DNA from: Helicobacter sp. MIT 00-7814
GTDB taxonomy: Bacteria > Campylobacterota > Campylobacteria > Campylobacterales > Helicobacteraceae
Direction of reading: 5' to 3'
Assembly: GCF_003364115.1 (NCBI RefSeq)
Contig: NZ_NXLL01000001.1
Span: 1 to 64,000 of the forward strand
Length of the DNA: 64,000 nucleotides
Shown here: positions 1-8,130 of the stretch, one piece after another
How the letters are laid out: each line of letters opens with the position of its first letter
Numbering within the stretch: position 1 is the stretch's first letter
The notes under the pieces: generated by a model
What the model saw: only the letters and a program-made list of their open reading frames with translations
The model's database searches: none
What the model was told of the DNA's origin: nothing
Made by a program: the position numbers and the translations under genes

Positions 1-173
1 CTTTTTAGCGCACATGCAAGAAAAATCCTAGAAACAAAAGCGCTAAGCCAAACAGAACGCCAAGAGTTAGTAAATCTTAGCAATGAATATCTCAAAGAAT
101 TCCCGCTAGCAATTGAGGGCAAAAGCGACAAAATGAGCGGGATTGTAGAATCCTTTAACAATGCGCTAGAAAA
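1..173 (+). repeat. 173-bp perfect direct repeat, copy 1 (copy 2 at 1703-1875)
   Basis: Bases 1-173 match 1703-1875 without a mismatch. The match may extend left beyond the window. It ends abruptly at base 174 (G here, A in copy 2), after which the coding sequences differ. The repeat encodes the shared module upstream of two different effector tails. Confidence 0.95.
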
Positions 174-714
174 GTATAAAAGCTACGCTGATAAAGCAAA
201 GGAAAATCCCCTTGTTAAAGATATGAAAATACAAAAAATAGATTTTGAGCAGGCTTTAAAACAAATAAATACTATCACACCAGCTTCAATGCCACAAAAG
301 CTAGATGAAAAAGAGCTTTTAGAGGGATTCCAAAGTTTTGTAAATATAGAGGATTTTTTAAAGCATTTGCATAAAAAAGAGGATTCTAGGATTAAATATT
401 TAAAGCTGGCGCAACCAACTTATGACTTACCCGACTTGACACTAACAAAAGGGGATAAAATAAGCTATTTAAAAGCTTTTAAAAACTATAACAAAACACT
501 TTTTTACATGCTCATTACACGAGAAAAAGACAAACTGCTAATAAGTGGCTATCCAATTAATAAAATAGGGGAAGTAAGGCGGATTCTAAGAAATGCTGAT
601 GGAATATACAATGGGCGTGCTACTGATACTCTCGCAACAGCCTCCGAGAAAGGTGTATCATCTCTTGGTAGCAATTCTACCATAAAAGAACAAAATAAAC
701 AGGGTTTTGATTAA
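1..714 (+). CDS. Prophage effector-like polyvalent protein, C-terminal part (cut by window edge)
   Basis: The frame is open from base 1, so the gene starts outside the window; 237 residues are visible. The first 58 or so residues are encoded by DNA identical to 1703-1875, the same module in the next effector gene. After that the two proteins diverge completely. The distinct C-terminal part (from about residue 130) has a YLKLAQPTYDLP segment, a K-Y-tyrosine patch and LLISGYPI, which resembles the phage BECR-type (barnase/EndoU/colicin E5/RelE) nuclease modules found at the ends of phage polyvalent proteins. That family assignment is by pattern only. A shared stem with a different C-terminal domain is the layout of polymorphic effectors. 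It is followed after 102 bp by a Panacea antitoxin gene, which could be its immunity gene. Confidence 0.6.
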   Translation, partial: LFSAHARKILETKALSQTERQELVNLSNEYLKEFPLAIEGKSDKMSGIVESFNNALEKYKSYADKAKENPLVKDMKIQKIDFEQALKQINTITPASMPQKLDEKELLEGFQSFVNIEDFLKHLHKKEDSRIKYLKLAQPTYDLPDLTLTKGDKISYLKAFKNYNKTLFYMLITREKDKLLISGYPINKIGEVRRILRNADGIYNGRATDTLATASEKGVSSLGSNSTIKEQNKQGFD

Positions 715-816
715 TTTTTTAGCATTTTATGTTATTATAAGATAAGATGAACGGGTTCTAAACCAGCATTAAAAGAAATCTTTTCGCAAAATCAGAAAAG
801 GGACAAAGGGCACAAA

Positions 817-1317
817 ATGAACAAGACAAAAGAGGCGATTATTTACATCATTGATTATTTTCAAAAAAATTTCGCCCCAAAAGATTTAGGCAAGGTAAAA
901 CTAAATAAAATTTTATGGTTTGCAAATCGTGCCTATATGTATAAGCATTATGAAACAATTACGCCGAATGATTTTATTAAAAATCCACGAGGACCTGTTG
1001 TAAAAGGGCTTGATAAGATTTTAAAAGAGCTTGAGGCAAATGGGGAAATTCATAGTTTTAACATACAAAAGGGTGATTTTATCCAGCAAAGTTTTACGAC
1101 TGCAAGAGAGGCAAATTTAAATATTTTTACTGCTGCTGAGATAAGCGTTATTGACGAGACGATTAATCAATACGCTAAAAGCACAGCAAAAGATTTAAGC
1201 GATGAAAGCCATGATGAAAGTTGGGAAGCCACAAAAGATGGTGATGTTTTGCTTGTAGAAAGTGTTTTTCTGCAAGATATACAAAAAGCTACACTGGACA
1301 ATATAGATGCAAATTAA
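817..1317 (+). CDS. Panacea-domain (SocA/DUF4065-like) antitoxin
   Basis: 166 residues. The segment KLNKILWFANRAYMYKH, followed by the FIKNPRGPVVKGLDKIL block, is the core of the Panacea domain (DUF4065, SocA-like), which in PanAT systems neutralises many unrelated toxins. The gene overlaps the next small ORF by 11 bp (stop of 817-1317 inside the start of 1307-1579), so the two are probably translated as a pair. It lies between two copies of an effector module, in the place where polymorphic-toxin loci carry immunity genes. The partner may therefore be either the 90-residue protein downstream or the nuclease-like tail upstream. Start ATG 817 follows AAAGGG about 12 bases upstream. Confidence 0.75.
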   Translation: MNKTKEAIIYIIDYFQKNFAPKDLGKVKLNKILWFANRAYMYKHYETITPNDFIKNPRGPVVKGLDKILKELEANGEIHSFNIQKGDFIQQSFTTAREANLNIFTAAEISVIDETINQYAKSTAKDLSDESHDESWEATKDGDVLLVESVFLQDIQKATLDNIDAN

Positions 1318-1579
1318 AACACCTGACGATCTAGTTAAAATTCATAATCTAAATGGTGAATTAAAGACTAAGGTTAATCAATATTTTAATGCTTATAAAA
1401 ATGATTTTTTAATGCCATGCAATGCCTACTTGCACGCTATCAAGCAACAACTTCAAAATATTTTGAATAATGAGCTAGAACACCCAAAAGGCACTTTTTA
1501 TGTAAAAACAGATACGCTAAAAATAACATATAAAAAAGAGCCTTTTGAAATAATTGATATTAATTTTAAAAAGAGATAA
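1307..1579 (+). CDS. 90-residue protein, candidate Panacea partner (toxin?)
   Basis: The ORF starts with ATG 1307 inside the end of the Panacea gene. The product is basic and Asn/Lys-rich, without a signal peptide or membrane segment; I recognise no family. It has an alpha-helical first half (HAIKQQLQNILNNELE) and a beta-rich end (GTFYVKTDTLKITYKKEPFEIIDINF). The 11-bp overlap and the position after an antitoxin gene are the only grounds for calling it a toxin candidate. Its stop is followed directly, in the same reading frame, by an open stretch that belongs to the next effector module (from 1580), so it may have been inserted into or fused beside an older effector gene. Confidence 0.5.
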   Translation: MQIKTPDDLVKIHNLNGELKTKVNQYFNAYKNDFLMPCNAYLHAIKQQLQNILNNELEHPKGTFYVKTDTLKITYKKEPFEIIDINFKKR

Positions 1580-1684
1580 AAACTTAGAGCAAACTACAAA
1601 GCCTACTATGACGCCCACCCCGAGCTTATCAACAAATACCTAGAAAATAAAATTATCAATTGGGACGCATATAGGCTAGAGGAT

Positions 1685-2779
1685 TTGGCGGACGAAGGCT
1701 TTCTTTTTAGCGCACATGCAAGAAAAATCCTAGAAACAAAAGCGCTAAGCCAAACAGAACGCCAAGAGTTAGTAAATCTTAGCAATGAATATCTCAAAGA
1801 ATTCCCGCTAGCAATTGAGGGCAAAAGCGACAAAATGAGCGGGATTGTAGAATCCTTTAACAATGCGCTAGAAAAATACAAAGGCTATCCCGATAAAGCG
1901 CCTAGCCTAAAATCCACCATACAAAAGCCACTAAGCAAAGATGAGATTTTAGAGACTATCTCAAAATGGGATTTAAATGCACCAAACAAGCAAAAGCTAC
2001 TTATTGCAAAAGTAGAGGGCGCGGAGCTAGAGCAACTTAAAAAGGAGTTTGATTTTAAAGGAAATTATGAAATTGCCCGAGAGATTGATAGCGACAAGAT
2101 AGCCCACACGCTAAAACAGCATGGCAACCAAGCACGCGAAGCAGAGCGAGGACAAGTAGCAGTGGGGCTTGATGATATTGCCAATTATGAAAATATTGTC
2201 AAAAACTATGATTTGCGAGTGGTGCAAGATAATAACAGAATCCTTTATGCAAAGCAAGTAAATGGCTTTTATGCAGTGATAGAGGAAGTGCTAACAGGTA
2301 GAAATAAACTTGAATATTTCGATATGTGGAAAGGTGCAGGGAAGCTAAATAAAGAGGTTTTGCTATCCCACAGCCAACGCCCTAACACGAGTGCGAACCA
2401 TATTCCGCCTGCTGATATGCCTAGCAAAACTGCCAAAGATTTTACTACAAAAGACCCTCAAAGTCAAATAAACCTCTACCAACAAAAGCTAGGGCTTGAT
2501 GAAAGTAGCGCAAAGAATCTCTATGAGTGGCACAAAGACAGCGATAAAATCACTAAAAACGCCGATGGCACACCAAAGGTGTTTTATCATCAAACAGGTG
2601 CTGACTTTGAAACTTTTGATATTAAACATAAAGGTGCTGGAACTGCTGATTTTCTTACACCTTTTGGCGTGTTTTTAAAGCCGACAAACAAAGATATAGG
2701 CTTGCAAGGTAAAAAACAAATGGAACTTTATGTAAATATAGAGAATCCTATACACTTTGCTAATAGAGCGCAATTGTAA
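1685..2779 (+). CDS. Prophage polyvalent protein, N-terminal portion: nuclease-like plus start of ADP-ribosyltransferase-like domain
   Basis: 364 residues from TTG 1685; the frame is open from 1580, so the module itself is 5'-truncated. Residues 1-64 repeat the module at the window start. Residues about 135-235 contain KIAHTLKQHG, ILYAKQVNGFYAVIEEV and LLSHSQRPN, the pattern of phage BECR/DUF3519-type endoribonuclease-like domains common in Helicobacter prophages. From about residue 295, KVFYHQTGADFETFD and FGVFLKPTNKD look like the first half of an ADP-ribosyltransferase-like domain of polyvalent proteins. The ORF ends at TAA 2777-2779, but the same frame then stays open into the 2825-4816 ORF, so this is one gene with an in-frame nonsense codon. 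Confidence 0.6.
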   Translation: MADEGFLFSAHARKILETKALSQTERQELVNLSNEYLKEFPLAIEGKSDKMSGIVESFNNALEKYKGYPDKAPSLKSTIQKPLSKDEILETISKWDLNAPNKQKLLIAKVEGAELEQLKKEFDFKGNYEIAREIDSDKIAHTLKQHGNQAREAERGQVAVGLDDIANYENIVKNYDLRVVQDNNRILYAKQVNGFYAVIEEVLTGRNKLEYFDMWKGAGKLNKEVLLSHSQRPNTSANHIPPADMPSKTAKDFTTKDPQSQINLYQQKLGLDESSAKNLYEWHKDSDKITKNADGTPKVFYHQTGADFETFDIKHKGAGTADFLTPFGVFLKPTNKDIGLQGKKQMELYVNIENPIHFANRAQL

Positions 2780-2824
2780 AATTATCTTAATCGTAACGAA
2801 CATATAAGCGCACTTAAAAATAAG

Positions 2825-4816
2825 TTGGACACTATAGATAAAACCTACAAAGCTAAAATTGACAAAATAGATGATGATTTAGCAGAGGAGCGCATAGTCA
2901 AAGAATGGAATCAAGCTTATAAAACACAAGCTTTAGAGCTAAAAGAGGCAATAAGTGAGCATTTTAAAAATAAAGGTATAGATGGCGTTATACTAGATGC
3001 AGATAGCGGCTCTTTTGGGCGCGAAACACAAGCTATAATTGCCCTAAACCCAAACCAAATAAAAAGCATAAATAACAAAGGCACATTTGATTCTAGCAAT
3101 CCAAATATTATGTATTCTAGCCCAACAGGAGGCAGCGGACTGCTTGGCGGAATGGTAGCAGGAATCGAGCAAGATGAAAATGGCAACTACACATTTAACC
3201 CACAAAACTTCATTCTAGGATTTTTAGGCGGTGCAGCAGCGAGTAAGGCAGTAACCAAAGGCTTAGAAATTAAAGCCAAAAAGCTAGCAAAAAGCTATCC
3301 GCAAATGATAAAAGACAATCCCGCACTTTTTAATCAAATCTTTGAGCGCACACTAAAAAGCGAAGTGCTAAAAGGCGTGCATAACTCTATCACGCAGTTT
3401 TTAAACAAAAACAAGATTTTTGATTTAAACAAGCAGATTCTAGCAGGGGAAAAGGCACTTTTGAGCCAAACCTACGCGCCACAAAAGGCAAAGCTAGAGC
3501 ATGCAAAAGCCCTGCAAATAGAGGGTAAAAGTGCAGCAGAGATTTGGGAAAATACAGGCTGGTATCAAGACATAGATAAAAATTGGAAGTTTGAGATAAA
3601 CCCGCAAGGCGGAGAGCTGGAATTTAAGCCTTTTATGGATATGTTTCACGGAGAGTATTTGAGAAAAGAGAGCGTAAGGCTTGGCGAGATTTTAAAAGAT
3701 GAAAAGCTTTTTAGTGCATATCCACAGCTAAAAGATATGCGCGTATCTCTAAAGACTATGGATTCAGATGGGAGATATACACCACAAAAGGGGATCTTTC
3801 TAAATTACCGCCAAATAAAAGAAGCAAAAGCCCTCATAGACAATGAAAAAAACGCAAAAGAAATCACACAGGATATAAGAAGCACACTTTACCACGAGAT
3901 ACAGCACGCAGTGCAAGATATAGAAGGCTTTGATTATGCTAATGCAAGATTTTTAAAATCAAAAACAGGCAACCAAGAGGATTACCTAAAAGCACAAGGT
4001 GAAGTAGAGGCTAGAAATGTGCAAACAAGGCTACAAAATAAAGCAGAAATAAGGAATCCACTAACAATAATCGAGGATGGCGCGCTGATTGATGATGAAG
4101 TGTATAAAACATATCAGCAAATAGCAAAAGTCCAAGATAACTTGCGCGAGCTACAATCACAAGGCAGACACTCACAAGAGCTAGAAAACTACGAAAAAGA
4201 ACTGCAAGCCAAAGTAGATAAACTACAGCAAAAGCGACTAGAAAGCCTGCTAGCACAAAAAAGAGTGATAGACAATCCCAGCTCACTGCACCCGCACGAG
4301 ACGATAGACATTCCGCTAGACCAAATTCACAAAGGCGCAAAGATTGGGGATATAACAGCAAAAAGCCAGAGGCAGGGGGAATTTGGTATAATGGCAAAAA
4401 ATACACAAGGAAGCCGCATAGTGGAATTGAGAAAAAACTTAAAAGAAAAATTGTCTAAAATTTTCAACAAAGACATAATCAATGATGAAACAGGTATAAG
4501 TGCTAGAATATCAGTAACTGGTTTTAACAAAATCGCAAGCTCTAAGGCAGTAAGCAAAAGTGTAAAAAATGGCTGGAGTCGTGATGAGCATTTTTTGGTA
4601 GCGCAAAACTTAGAGCAACTCTATAAAATAGCGCATTTAAGAAAAAGCGCACCAGATAAAAAAGGAAGCGCAGATATCAAAGCCATACATAGATTTGAAG
4701 CGCCGATAAGATTAAATGATAAAGTCGGAAACGCACTTTTAACAATAAAAGAAAGTGTAGAGCATGGAAATAGAATCTATTCGCTGGAGCTAGAGGAAAT
4801 ATCCCCACCTCTTTAA
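2825..4816 (+). CDS. Prophage polyvalent protein, C-terminal portion: ART-like end, HEIQH zincin-like domain, LPD3-like end
   Basis: 663 residues from a TTG start, in the same frame as 1685-2779. Residues 50-95 (GIDGVILDAD, then ALNPNQIKSINN and GTFD) are the typical end of an ADP-ribosyltransferase-like domain in phage polyvalent proteins, so that domain is split by the stop codon. Residues 102-140 are Gly-rich. Residues 357-361 are HEIQH, a HExxH zinc-protease-like site, with a glutamate-rich GEVEAR segment about 35 residues later. Residues 400-480 are a long helix or coiled coil. The last 120 residues (SKAVSKSVKNGWSRDEH, then IHRFEAPIRL and IYSLELEEI) resemble LPD3-type domains. Such proteins are thought to be injected with phage DNA. 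Restart at TTG 2825 is possible but has no clear ribosome-binding site. Confidence 0.6.
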   Translation: MDTIDKTYKAKIDKIDDDLAEERIVKEWNQAYKTQALELKEAISEHFKNKGIDGVILDADSGSFGRETQAIIALNPNQIKSINNKGTFDSSNPNIMYSSPTGGSGLLGGMVAGIEQDENGNYTFNPQNFILGFLGGAAASKAVTKGLEIKAKKLAKSYPQMIKDNPALFNQIFERTLKSEVLKGVHNSITQFLNKNKIFDLNKQILAGEKALLSQTYAPQKAKLEHAKALQIEGKSAAEIWENTGWYQDIDKNWKFEINPQGGELEFKPFMDMFHGEYLRKESVRLGEILKDEKLFSAYPQLKDMRVSLKTMDSDGRYTPQKGIFLNYRQIKEAKALIDNEKNAKEITQDIRSTLYHEIQHAVQDIEGFDYANARFLKSKTGNQEDYLKAQGEVEARNVQTRLQNKAEIRNPLTIIEDGALIDDEVYKTYQQIAKVQDNLRELQSQGRHSQELENYEKELQAKVDKLQQKRLESLLAQKRVIDNPSSLHPHETIDIPLDQIHKGAKIGDITAKSQRQGEFGIMAKNTQGSRIVELRKNLKEKLSKIFNKDIINDETGISARISVTGFNKIASSKAVSKSVKNGWSRDEHFLVAQNLEQLYKIAHLRKSAPDKKGSADIKAIHRFEAPIRLNDKVGNALLTIKESVEHGNRIYSLELEEISPPL

Positions 4817-5105
4817 GTCTGACGCATACCTATCAAACAAAGTGGGGTAATTACCATCACACTAGGTAGCCGATATGCAACGCTACGCATATTTGGTAAT
4901 CACCTAGCATAATACGCCTATTTTCTTAAAAAGTCAAGTTTGGCTAATTAGTATCTACCTTTTAACCCTTTTTTTATCCCGCACTAGATTCTATACTGCG
5001 CCTATCTAAGAACTTTGCCTCGTGAGTGAGGCTTGCTTGCTTTAAAAGGCAAGAGGGTATCTTAGATACTAAACTTCAAACAAAACACACCAAAAAGGCT
5101 TATAA
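4817..5105 (+). other. Non-coding spacer with nested inverted repeats
   Basis: No gene is seen in these 289 bases. Bases 4850-4907 hold interlocking inverted repeats: ATTACC (4850-4855) with GGTAAT (4895-4900), CTAGGT (4862-4867) with ACCTAG (4902-4907), and ATATGC (4873-4878) with GCATAT (4887-4892). Further on there are GCCTC/GAGGC and GTATC/GATAC hairpins near 5017-5070. A structured RNA, a terminator-like element or a protein-binding site are all possible. Confidence 0.45.
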
Positions 5106-5420
5106 ATGGAATACGCATTTGCTTTCAGCGTTTTTTTCTTACTCATTGCTTGCGTTGTGATAACTTGTTGCATTAGTTTTCGCTATGGAATGCTTGCTTT
5201 TGTTGATTTTTTACAATTTATAGGCAAAAAATTGGGGCTAGATTGGTATAGAAACTTTTTTCTTTTGGGGCTTGCAAGCTTTGTGCTTTGCGGAATGATT
5301 TTTCTTTTTGCAGGTGTTAATTTTATAAGCGAAGTATTGTTTTATGCTGGATTTGTATTTTTTGGATTGATGGCAATCGTAGGTGCTTTAGAATTTCTAA
5401 AGGCAGACAAACATAAATGA
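5106..5420 (+). CDS. Small integral membrane protein of the prophage
   Basis: 104 residues with three hydrophobic segments (about 5-29, 50-70 and 74-95) separated by a basic loop containing KKLGLDWYRN. I recognise no family. Its stop overlaps the start of the methyltransferase gene by 4 bp (ATGA), so the two are translationally coupled. The gene follows a structured spacer that may carry its promoter. A phage holin is conceivable from size and topology, but there is no lysis gene beside it. Confidence 0.6.
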   Translation: MEYAFAFSVFFLLIACVVITCCISFRYGMLAFVDFLQFIGKKLGLDWYRNFFLLGLASFVLCGMIFLFAGVNFISEVLFYAGFVFFGLMAIVGALEFLKADKHK

Positions 5421-6268
5421 CACCAAAAATTGCCAAACAAATCACGCAAGAAGTCCTAAAAGAAATACAAAGCGAGCAAAAAATAATTTTTGTGCCAAGA
5501 GAAGTTTCTTTAGAAAGTGAGCCTATGAGCCAGCCTACCCAAAGTCAATCTATCCAAAATCTTTTAGGCTTGCACCACTATGAAGCGCTAGAATTTGCCA
5601 AAACAATCCCAAATGATAGCATCGATTTAATCATAACCGATCCACCCTATGACTTCTCGGATTCAAACACACGAGGTGGCAAACTTGTTACTAAAAAACC
5701 CTATTGGAAAAATATCACTAGCAAAGCTAAAAATCTCACTTTTGGCTTTGATTTTGCGCTTTTAGATGAGTTTGAGAGAATCCAAAAATCACGCAATTTG
5801 TATATTTTTTGCAATGCACGCCTTTTGCAAAGGCTTTTAAGCTATTATCAGAATCTTGGCGTTTATCATATCGATGTGCTAATTTATCACAAGACAAACC
5901 CACTTCCTGCGTTTAAATACCACTATTTGCAGGATTTGGAATATATCCTTTTTGTTTGTGATGATAAATCGAGTATGAACAACACTTTTGAGACAAGCTC
6001 AAAGCTTTATAGCGACAAGATTCTAAGCAAGGCTGAACGCTACACCACGCACCCAACCGAAAAGCCTCTAAAGCTTATTGAAAATCTGATTTTAAATAGC
6101 TCTAAACAAGGGCAAATAATCTATGATCCTTTTAGTGGTGGTGGCACGACAGCGCACGCGTGCAAGAGTTTAAATCGTAGGTTTATCGGCACTGAAATTG
6201 ATTGGGATTTTATCAAGCAAAGTGAGCAAAGACTAGCAAATAAAGTCAGCGCGAGTTTGTTTGTGTGA
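5417..6268 (+). CDS. Orphan site-specific DNA methyltransferase (N6-adenine/N4-cytosine type)
   Basis: 283 residues. Motif IV, DPPY, is at residues 75-78 after DSIDLIIT, and motif I (DPFSGGGTT) is near the C-terminus at about 237-245, followed by FIGTEI. This order, catalytic motif first and AdoMet-binding motif last, is that of the beta class of amino-methyltransferases. HPTEKPLKL before motif I is typical of the family. No restriction endonuclease or specificity gene is adjacent, so it is probably a phage-encoded orphan enzyme that modifies phage DNA against host restriction. The start ATG overlaps the upstream membrane-protein stop. The recognition site cannot be read from the sequence. 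Confidence 0.85.
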   Translation: MTPKIAKQITQEVLKEIQSEQKIIFVPREVSLESEPMSQPTQSQSIQNLLGLHHYEALEFAKTIPNDSIDLIITDPPYDFSDSNTRGGKLVTKKPYWKNITSKAKNLTFGFDFALLDEFERIQKSRNLYIFCNARLLQRLLSYYQNLGVYHIDVLIYHKTNPLPAFKYHYLQDLEYILFVCDDKSSMNNTFETSSKLYSDKILSKAERYTTHPTEKPLKLIENLILNSSKQGQIIYDPFSGGGTTAHACKSLNRRFIGTEIDWDFIKQSEQRLANKVSASLFV

Positions 6269-6333
6269 GCTTTTTTAAGCCTTTAATTTTTGCTTGCAAG
6301 ATTCTACACTTAAACCCAAAAAAGAGGTGAAAA

Positions 6334-6750
6334 ATGTTTAATGGAAACCTAAGTCAAAATTATTTTAGCGCATCAAAGCTTGATTTGCCAAGTCTTCAAG
6401 GATTTGGGAAAGCTAACTCAGGTTTAAAAATTGATACAAGCTCGATTTTAAAAAACAATACCGATGATGTCGCAAATGCTGCGGGAAAAGCAGCGGGAAG
6501 TGGCTTTTCAAACTACGCAAGCGGAATCGCTGCAGGTGTTGGAGCAGCATTAGATATTTATCAAGGTTTTATGAGCTATCAAAACTACAGGCTGAATAAA
6601 GACGCCCAAGAAAAAGCTTCCGCGCAGCTTGATATTGAAAATGACCGCTACAATAAGCAAATGAAAAGAAATATAAATTACGCCAACGAAGTAAATGACT
6701 CCGCAGACGACTACAAAGCACCAAGCCCACTCCCTACAGAAAGACACTAA
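6334..6750 (+). CDS. Prophage hypothetical protein, virion/ejection-type
   Basis: 138 residues with AGAGGTGAAAA upstream of the ATG. The middle (NAAGKAAGSGFSNYASGIAAG) is Ala/Gly-rich and amphipathic; the rest is Asn/Tyr-rich and charged, and it ends in SPLPTERH. I recognise no family. Together with 7428-7862, which has a similar layout (Ala/Gly-rich start, charged coiled-coil-like middle, end in SPLPLG), it may form a pair of internal virion or DNA-ejection proteins upstream of the tail genes. That role is inferred only from order and composition. Confidence 0.55.
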   Translation: MFNGNLSQNYFSASKLDLPSLQGFGKANSGLKIDTSSILKNNTDDVANAAGKAAGSGFSNYASGIAAGVGAALDIYQGFMSYQNYRLNKDAQEKASAQLDIENDRYNKQMKRNINYANEVNDSADDYKAPSPLPTERH

Positions 6751-6758
6751 GGCGATAA

Positions 6759-7211
6759 ATGAAAGAAAAATTTAAAGAATATTTTGAACTTGCAAAAGAA
6801 TGCCTAGAGCAAGTTAATTTTAGCGGGCAAGAACTCGCCCAAGTCTCAAGCGAGCTAGCCTTAAAGCTTTTAGAAGCAGAATTTGCGCAAAAGCGTTTAA
6901 ATGCTGAACTTGAATTGCAAAAAAGACAGCAAAAGCAAGCTGAAGCTGAAGCCTTAAAATCAATCGTCCAAGCAGAATCAATGATACGCTCGGTGCGTGA
7001 TAATGCGCTTATTTCAAAAGCAAATGCGTATGTTGGATTTCTCAATGTAATGCTCAATGCCACAAACATTGATGGAGATAAAAATGTCGGGGGCTCAAAT
7101 CACTCAAGCAATGTGATTAAAACCATTAGCGCGGTTGATGACAGCCCTCTAAGCAACTACAGCCAAAGCCTAGAAGAGCTTAAAAAAGACATCTTAGAAC
7201 TTGCAAAATAG
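6759..7211 (+). CDS. Prophage coiled-coil protein
   Basis: 150 residues beginning 9 bases after the previous stop. Residues 20-75 are strongly helical and rich in Glu, Gln, Lys and Ala (SSELALKLLEAEFAQKRLNA), so a coiled coil is likely. The second half is less charged and ends with a short helix. There is no signal peptide or membrane segment. Its place in a run of closely spaced small genes suggests a virion or assembly protein; no family is recognised. Confidence 0.55.
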   Translation: MKEKFKEYFELAKECLEQVNFSGQELAQVSSELALKLLEAEFAQKRLNAELELQKRQQKQAEAEALKSIVQAESMIRSVRDNALISKANAYVGFLNVMLNATNIDGDKNVGGSNHSSNVIKTISAVDDSPLSNYSQSLEELKKDILELAK

Positions 7212-7220
7212 GAGGAAATC

Positions 7221-7415
7221 TTGGAAACCAAACAACAAGAACGAAGCATAAAATCTCACCAACCAAAAAAGCTTGTGTCTGCACGCGAAGCTGGAGACAA
7301 AGCGGAATTCACTTCCGCGAAGTCGGAAGCGGAGCGGAGCTTTGGCGTTAGCCAAAGTGATAGTCCCAAAGGAATGGGCGAAGCGGAATTCACTTCCGCG
7401 AGACGATATAATTGA
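7221..7415 (+). CDS. Micro-ORF encoded by hairpin repeat (64 residues)
   Basis: TTG 7221 is preceded by a strong AGGAGG at 7211-7215, which argues for real initiation. The product starts METKQQERSIKSHQPKK and is then coded almost entirely by repeat DNA (AEFTSA occurs twice, from two copies of the GCGGAA/TTCCGC hairpin). A second ORF with nearly the same beginning (MPTKQQERSIKSHQPKK) lies at 14281-14379, also in a repeat and also with a ribosome-binding site. No function is recognised. It may be a translated leader rather than a working protein. Confidence 0.4.
   Translation: METKQQERSIKSHQPKKLVSAREAGDKAEFTSAKSEAERSFGVSQSDSPKGMGEAEFTSARRYN
7251..7415 (+). repeat. Modular hairpin repeat, composite copy
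   Basis: This composite copy contains the family flanks (AATCTCACCAACC at the start, GAGACGATATAAT at the end) and three hairpins: GCGGAA/TTCCGC at 7302-7318, CTTTGGC/GCCAAAG at 7340-7357, and GCGGAA/TTCCGC again at 7383-7399. The other copies in the window carry different stems between the same flanks. Confidence 0.8.
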
Positions 7416-7427
7416 AAGGAACCCACA

Positions 7428-7862
7428 ATGCCAAGACCACCAATAAACGCAGGAAGTGGCGCACTAGGCGCAATACTTGCAGCAAATGAAGCTCTGAATA
7501 AAAGTGCTAAAGATATAGGCATGCACACTGCCAACGCATTGCTAGGCTACAATAACTATCTTGCATTTAAAGAGCAAGAAGCACAAAAACAACGCACAAA
7601 CAATCGCGAGGATATGCAAGATGATATGAATAAACGCACGCTTGAGCTTAATGAAAAAAATTCCCAAGCTCAAAGGGCGCAAACTTACGCACAAGCTAAT
7701 AGGATAAACCAAGATACCAAAAACGAGCAAGAGGATAGAAAGTGGCTCAAAAACGCAAGAATGCAAGAGGAAAATGAGCGTAAAGCCAGACAAAAGGCGC
7801 AAAACCAAAGCTCTGCGGTAAGCGGCAAAGCCCTTGCAAGCTCACCACTGCCACTAGGTTAA
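7428..7862 (+). CDS. Prophage hypothetical protein with long charged helix
   Basis: 144 residues with AAAGGAA upstream of ATG 7428. An Ala/Gly-rich first third (GSGALGAILAANEALN) is followed by a long, highly charged, Gln/Asn-rich helix (from about 50 to 130), then a short SPLPLG end. The architecture resembles 6334-6750, and the two may have related virion roles. No family is recognised. Confidence 0.55.
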   Translation: MPRPPINAGSGALGAILAANEALNKSAKDIGMHTANALLGYNNYLAFKEQEAQKQRTNNREDMQDDMNKRTLELNEKNSQAQRAQTYAQANRINQDTKNEQEDRKWLKNARMQEENERKARQKAQNQSSAVSGKALASSPLPLG

Positions 7863-7870
7863 GGCTTGCA

Positions 7871-8020
7871 ATGACGAAAATCGCGCCACCGAAAAGTGTT
7901 GTGTATGAACGCGAAGCGGAGTATAAATCTCATCAACCAAAAAAGGTTGTGTATGCTCGCGAAGCTGGAGACAAAGCGGAATTCACTTCCGCGAAGGCAA
8001 AAGCGGAGGCGGAGCTTTGA
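7871..8020 (+). CDS. Micro-ORF made of repeat units (49 residues)
   Basis: ATG 7871 opens a frame that reads through two repeat units, giving the peptide motifs KSVVYEREAE and KSHQPKKVVYAREAGDKAEF. The same peptide words occur in the micro-ORFs at 7221-7415 and 14281-14379 and in the cytoplasmic start of TonB. There is only a weak ribosome-binding site (AGG about 8 bases upstream). The frame ends at TGA 8018-8020, overlapping a TTG that starts the next short ORF. Expression is uncertain. Confidence 0.3.
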   Translation: MTKIAPPKSVVYEREAEYKSHQPKKVVYAREAGDKAEFTSAKAKAEAEL

Positions 8021-8130
8021 GTAATTTAGAAAATTCTAACATTGCGCGTAAGATTTTTGCAAAGGTGAGAAAAGTCCGCACCCAGCAAAAAGGTAGCGAG
8101 TGTGCGCGAAAGCGAAGTGAAACGAAGTGA
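8017..8130 (+). CDS. Very short basic ORF (37 residues)
   Basis: TTG 8017 overlaps the previous stop (TTGA) and is preceded by GGAGGCGGAG, a good ribosome-binding site. The peptide is strongly basic, with the segment IARKIFAKVRKVRTQQKG. No family is recognised. It might be a real small protein or only a by-product of the repeat-derived ribosome-binding site. Confidence 0.3.
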   Translation: MSNLENSNIARKIFAKVRKVRTQQKGSECARKRSETK

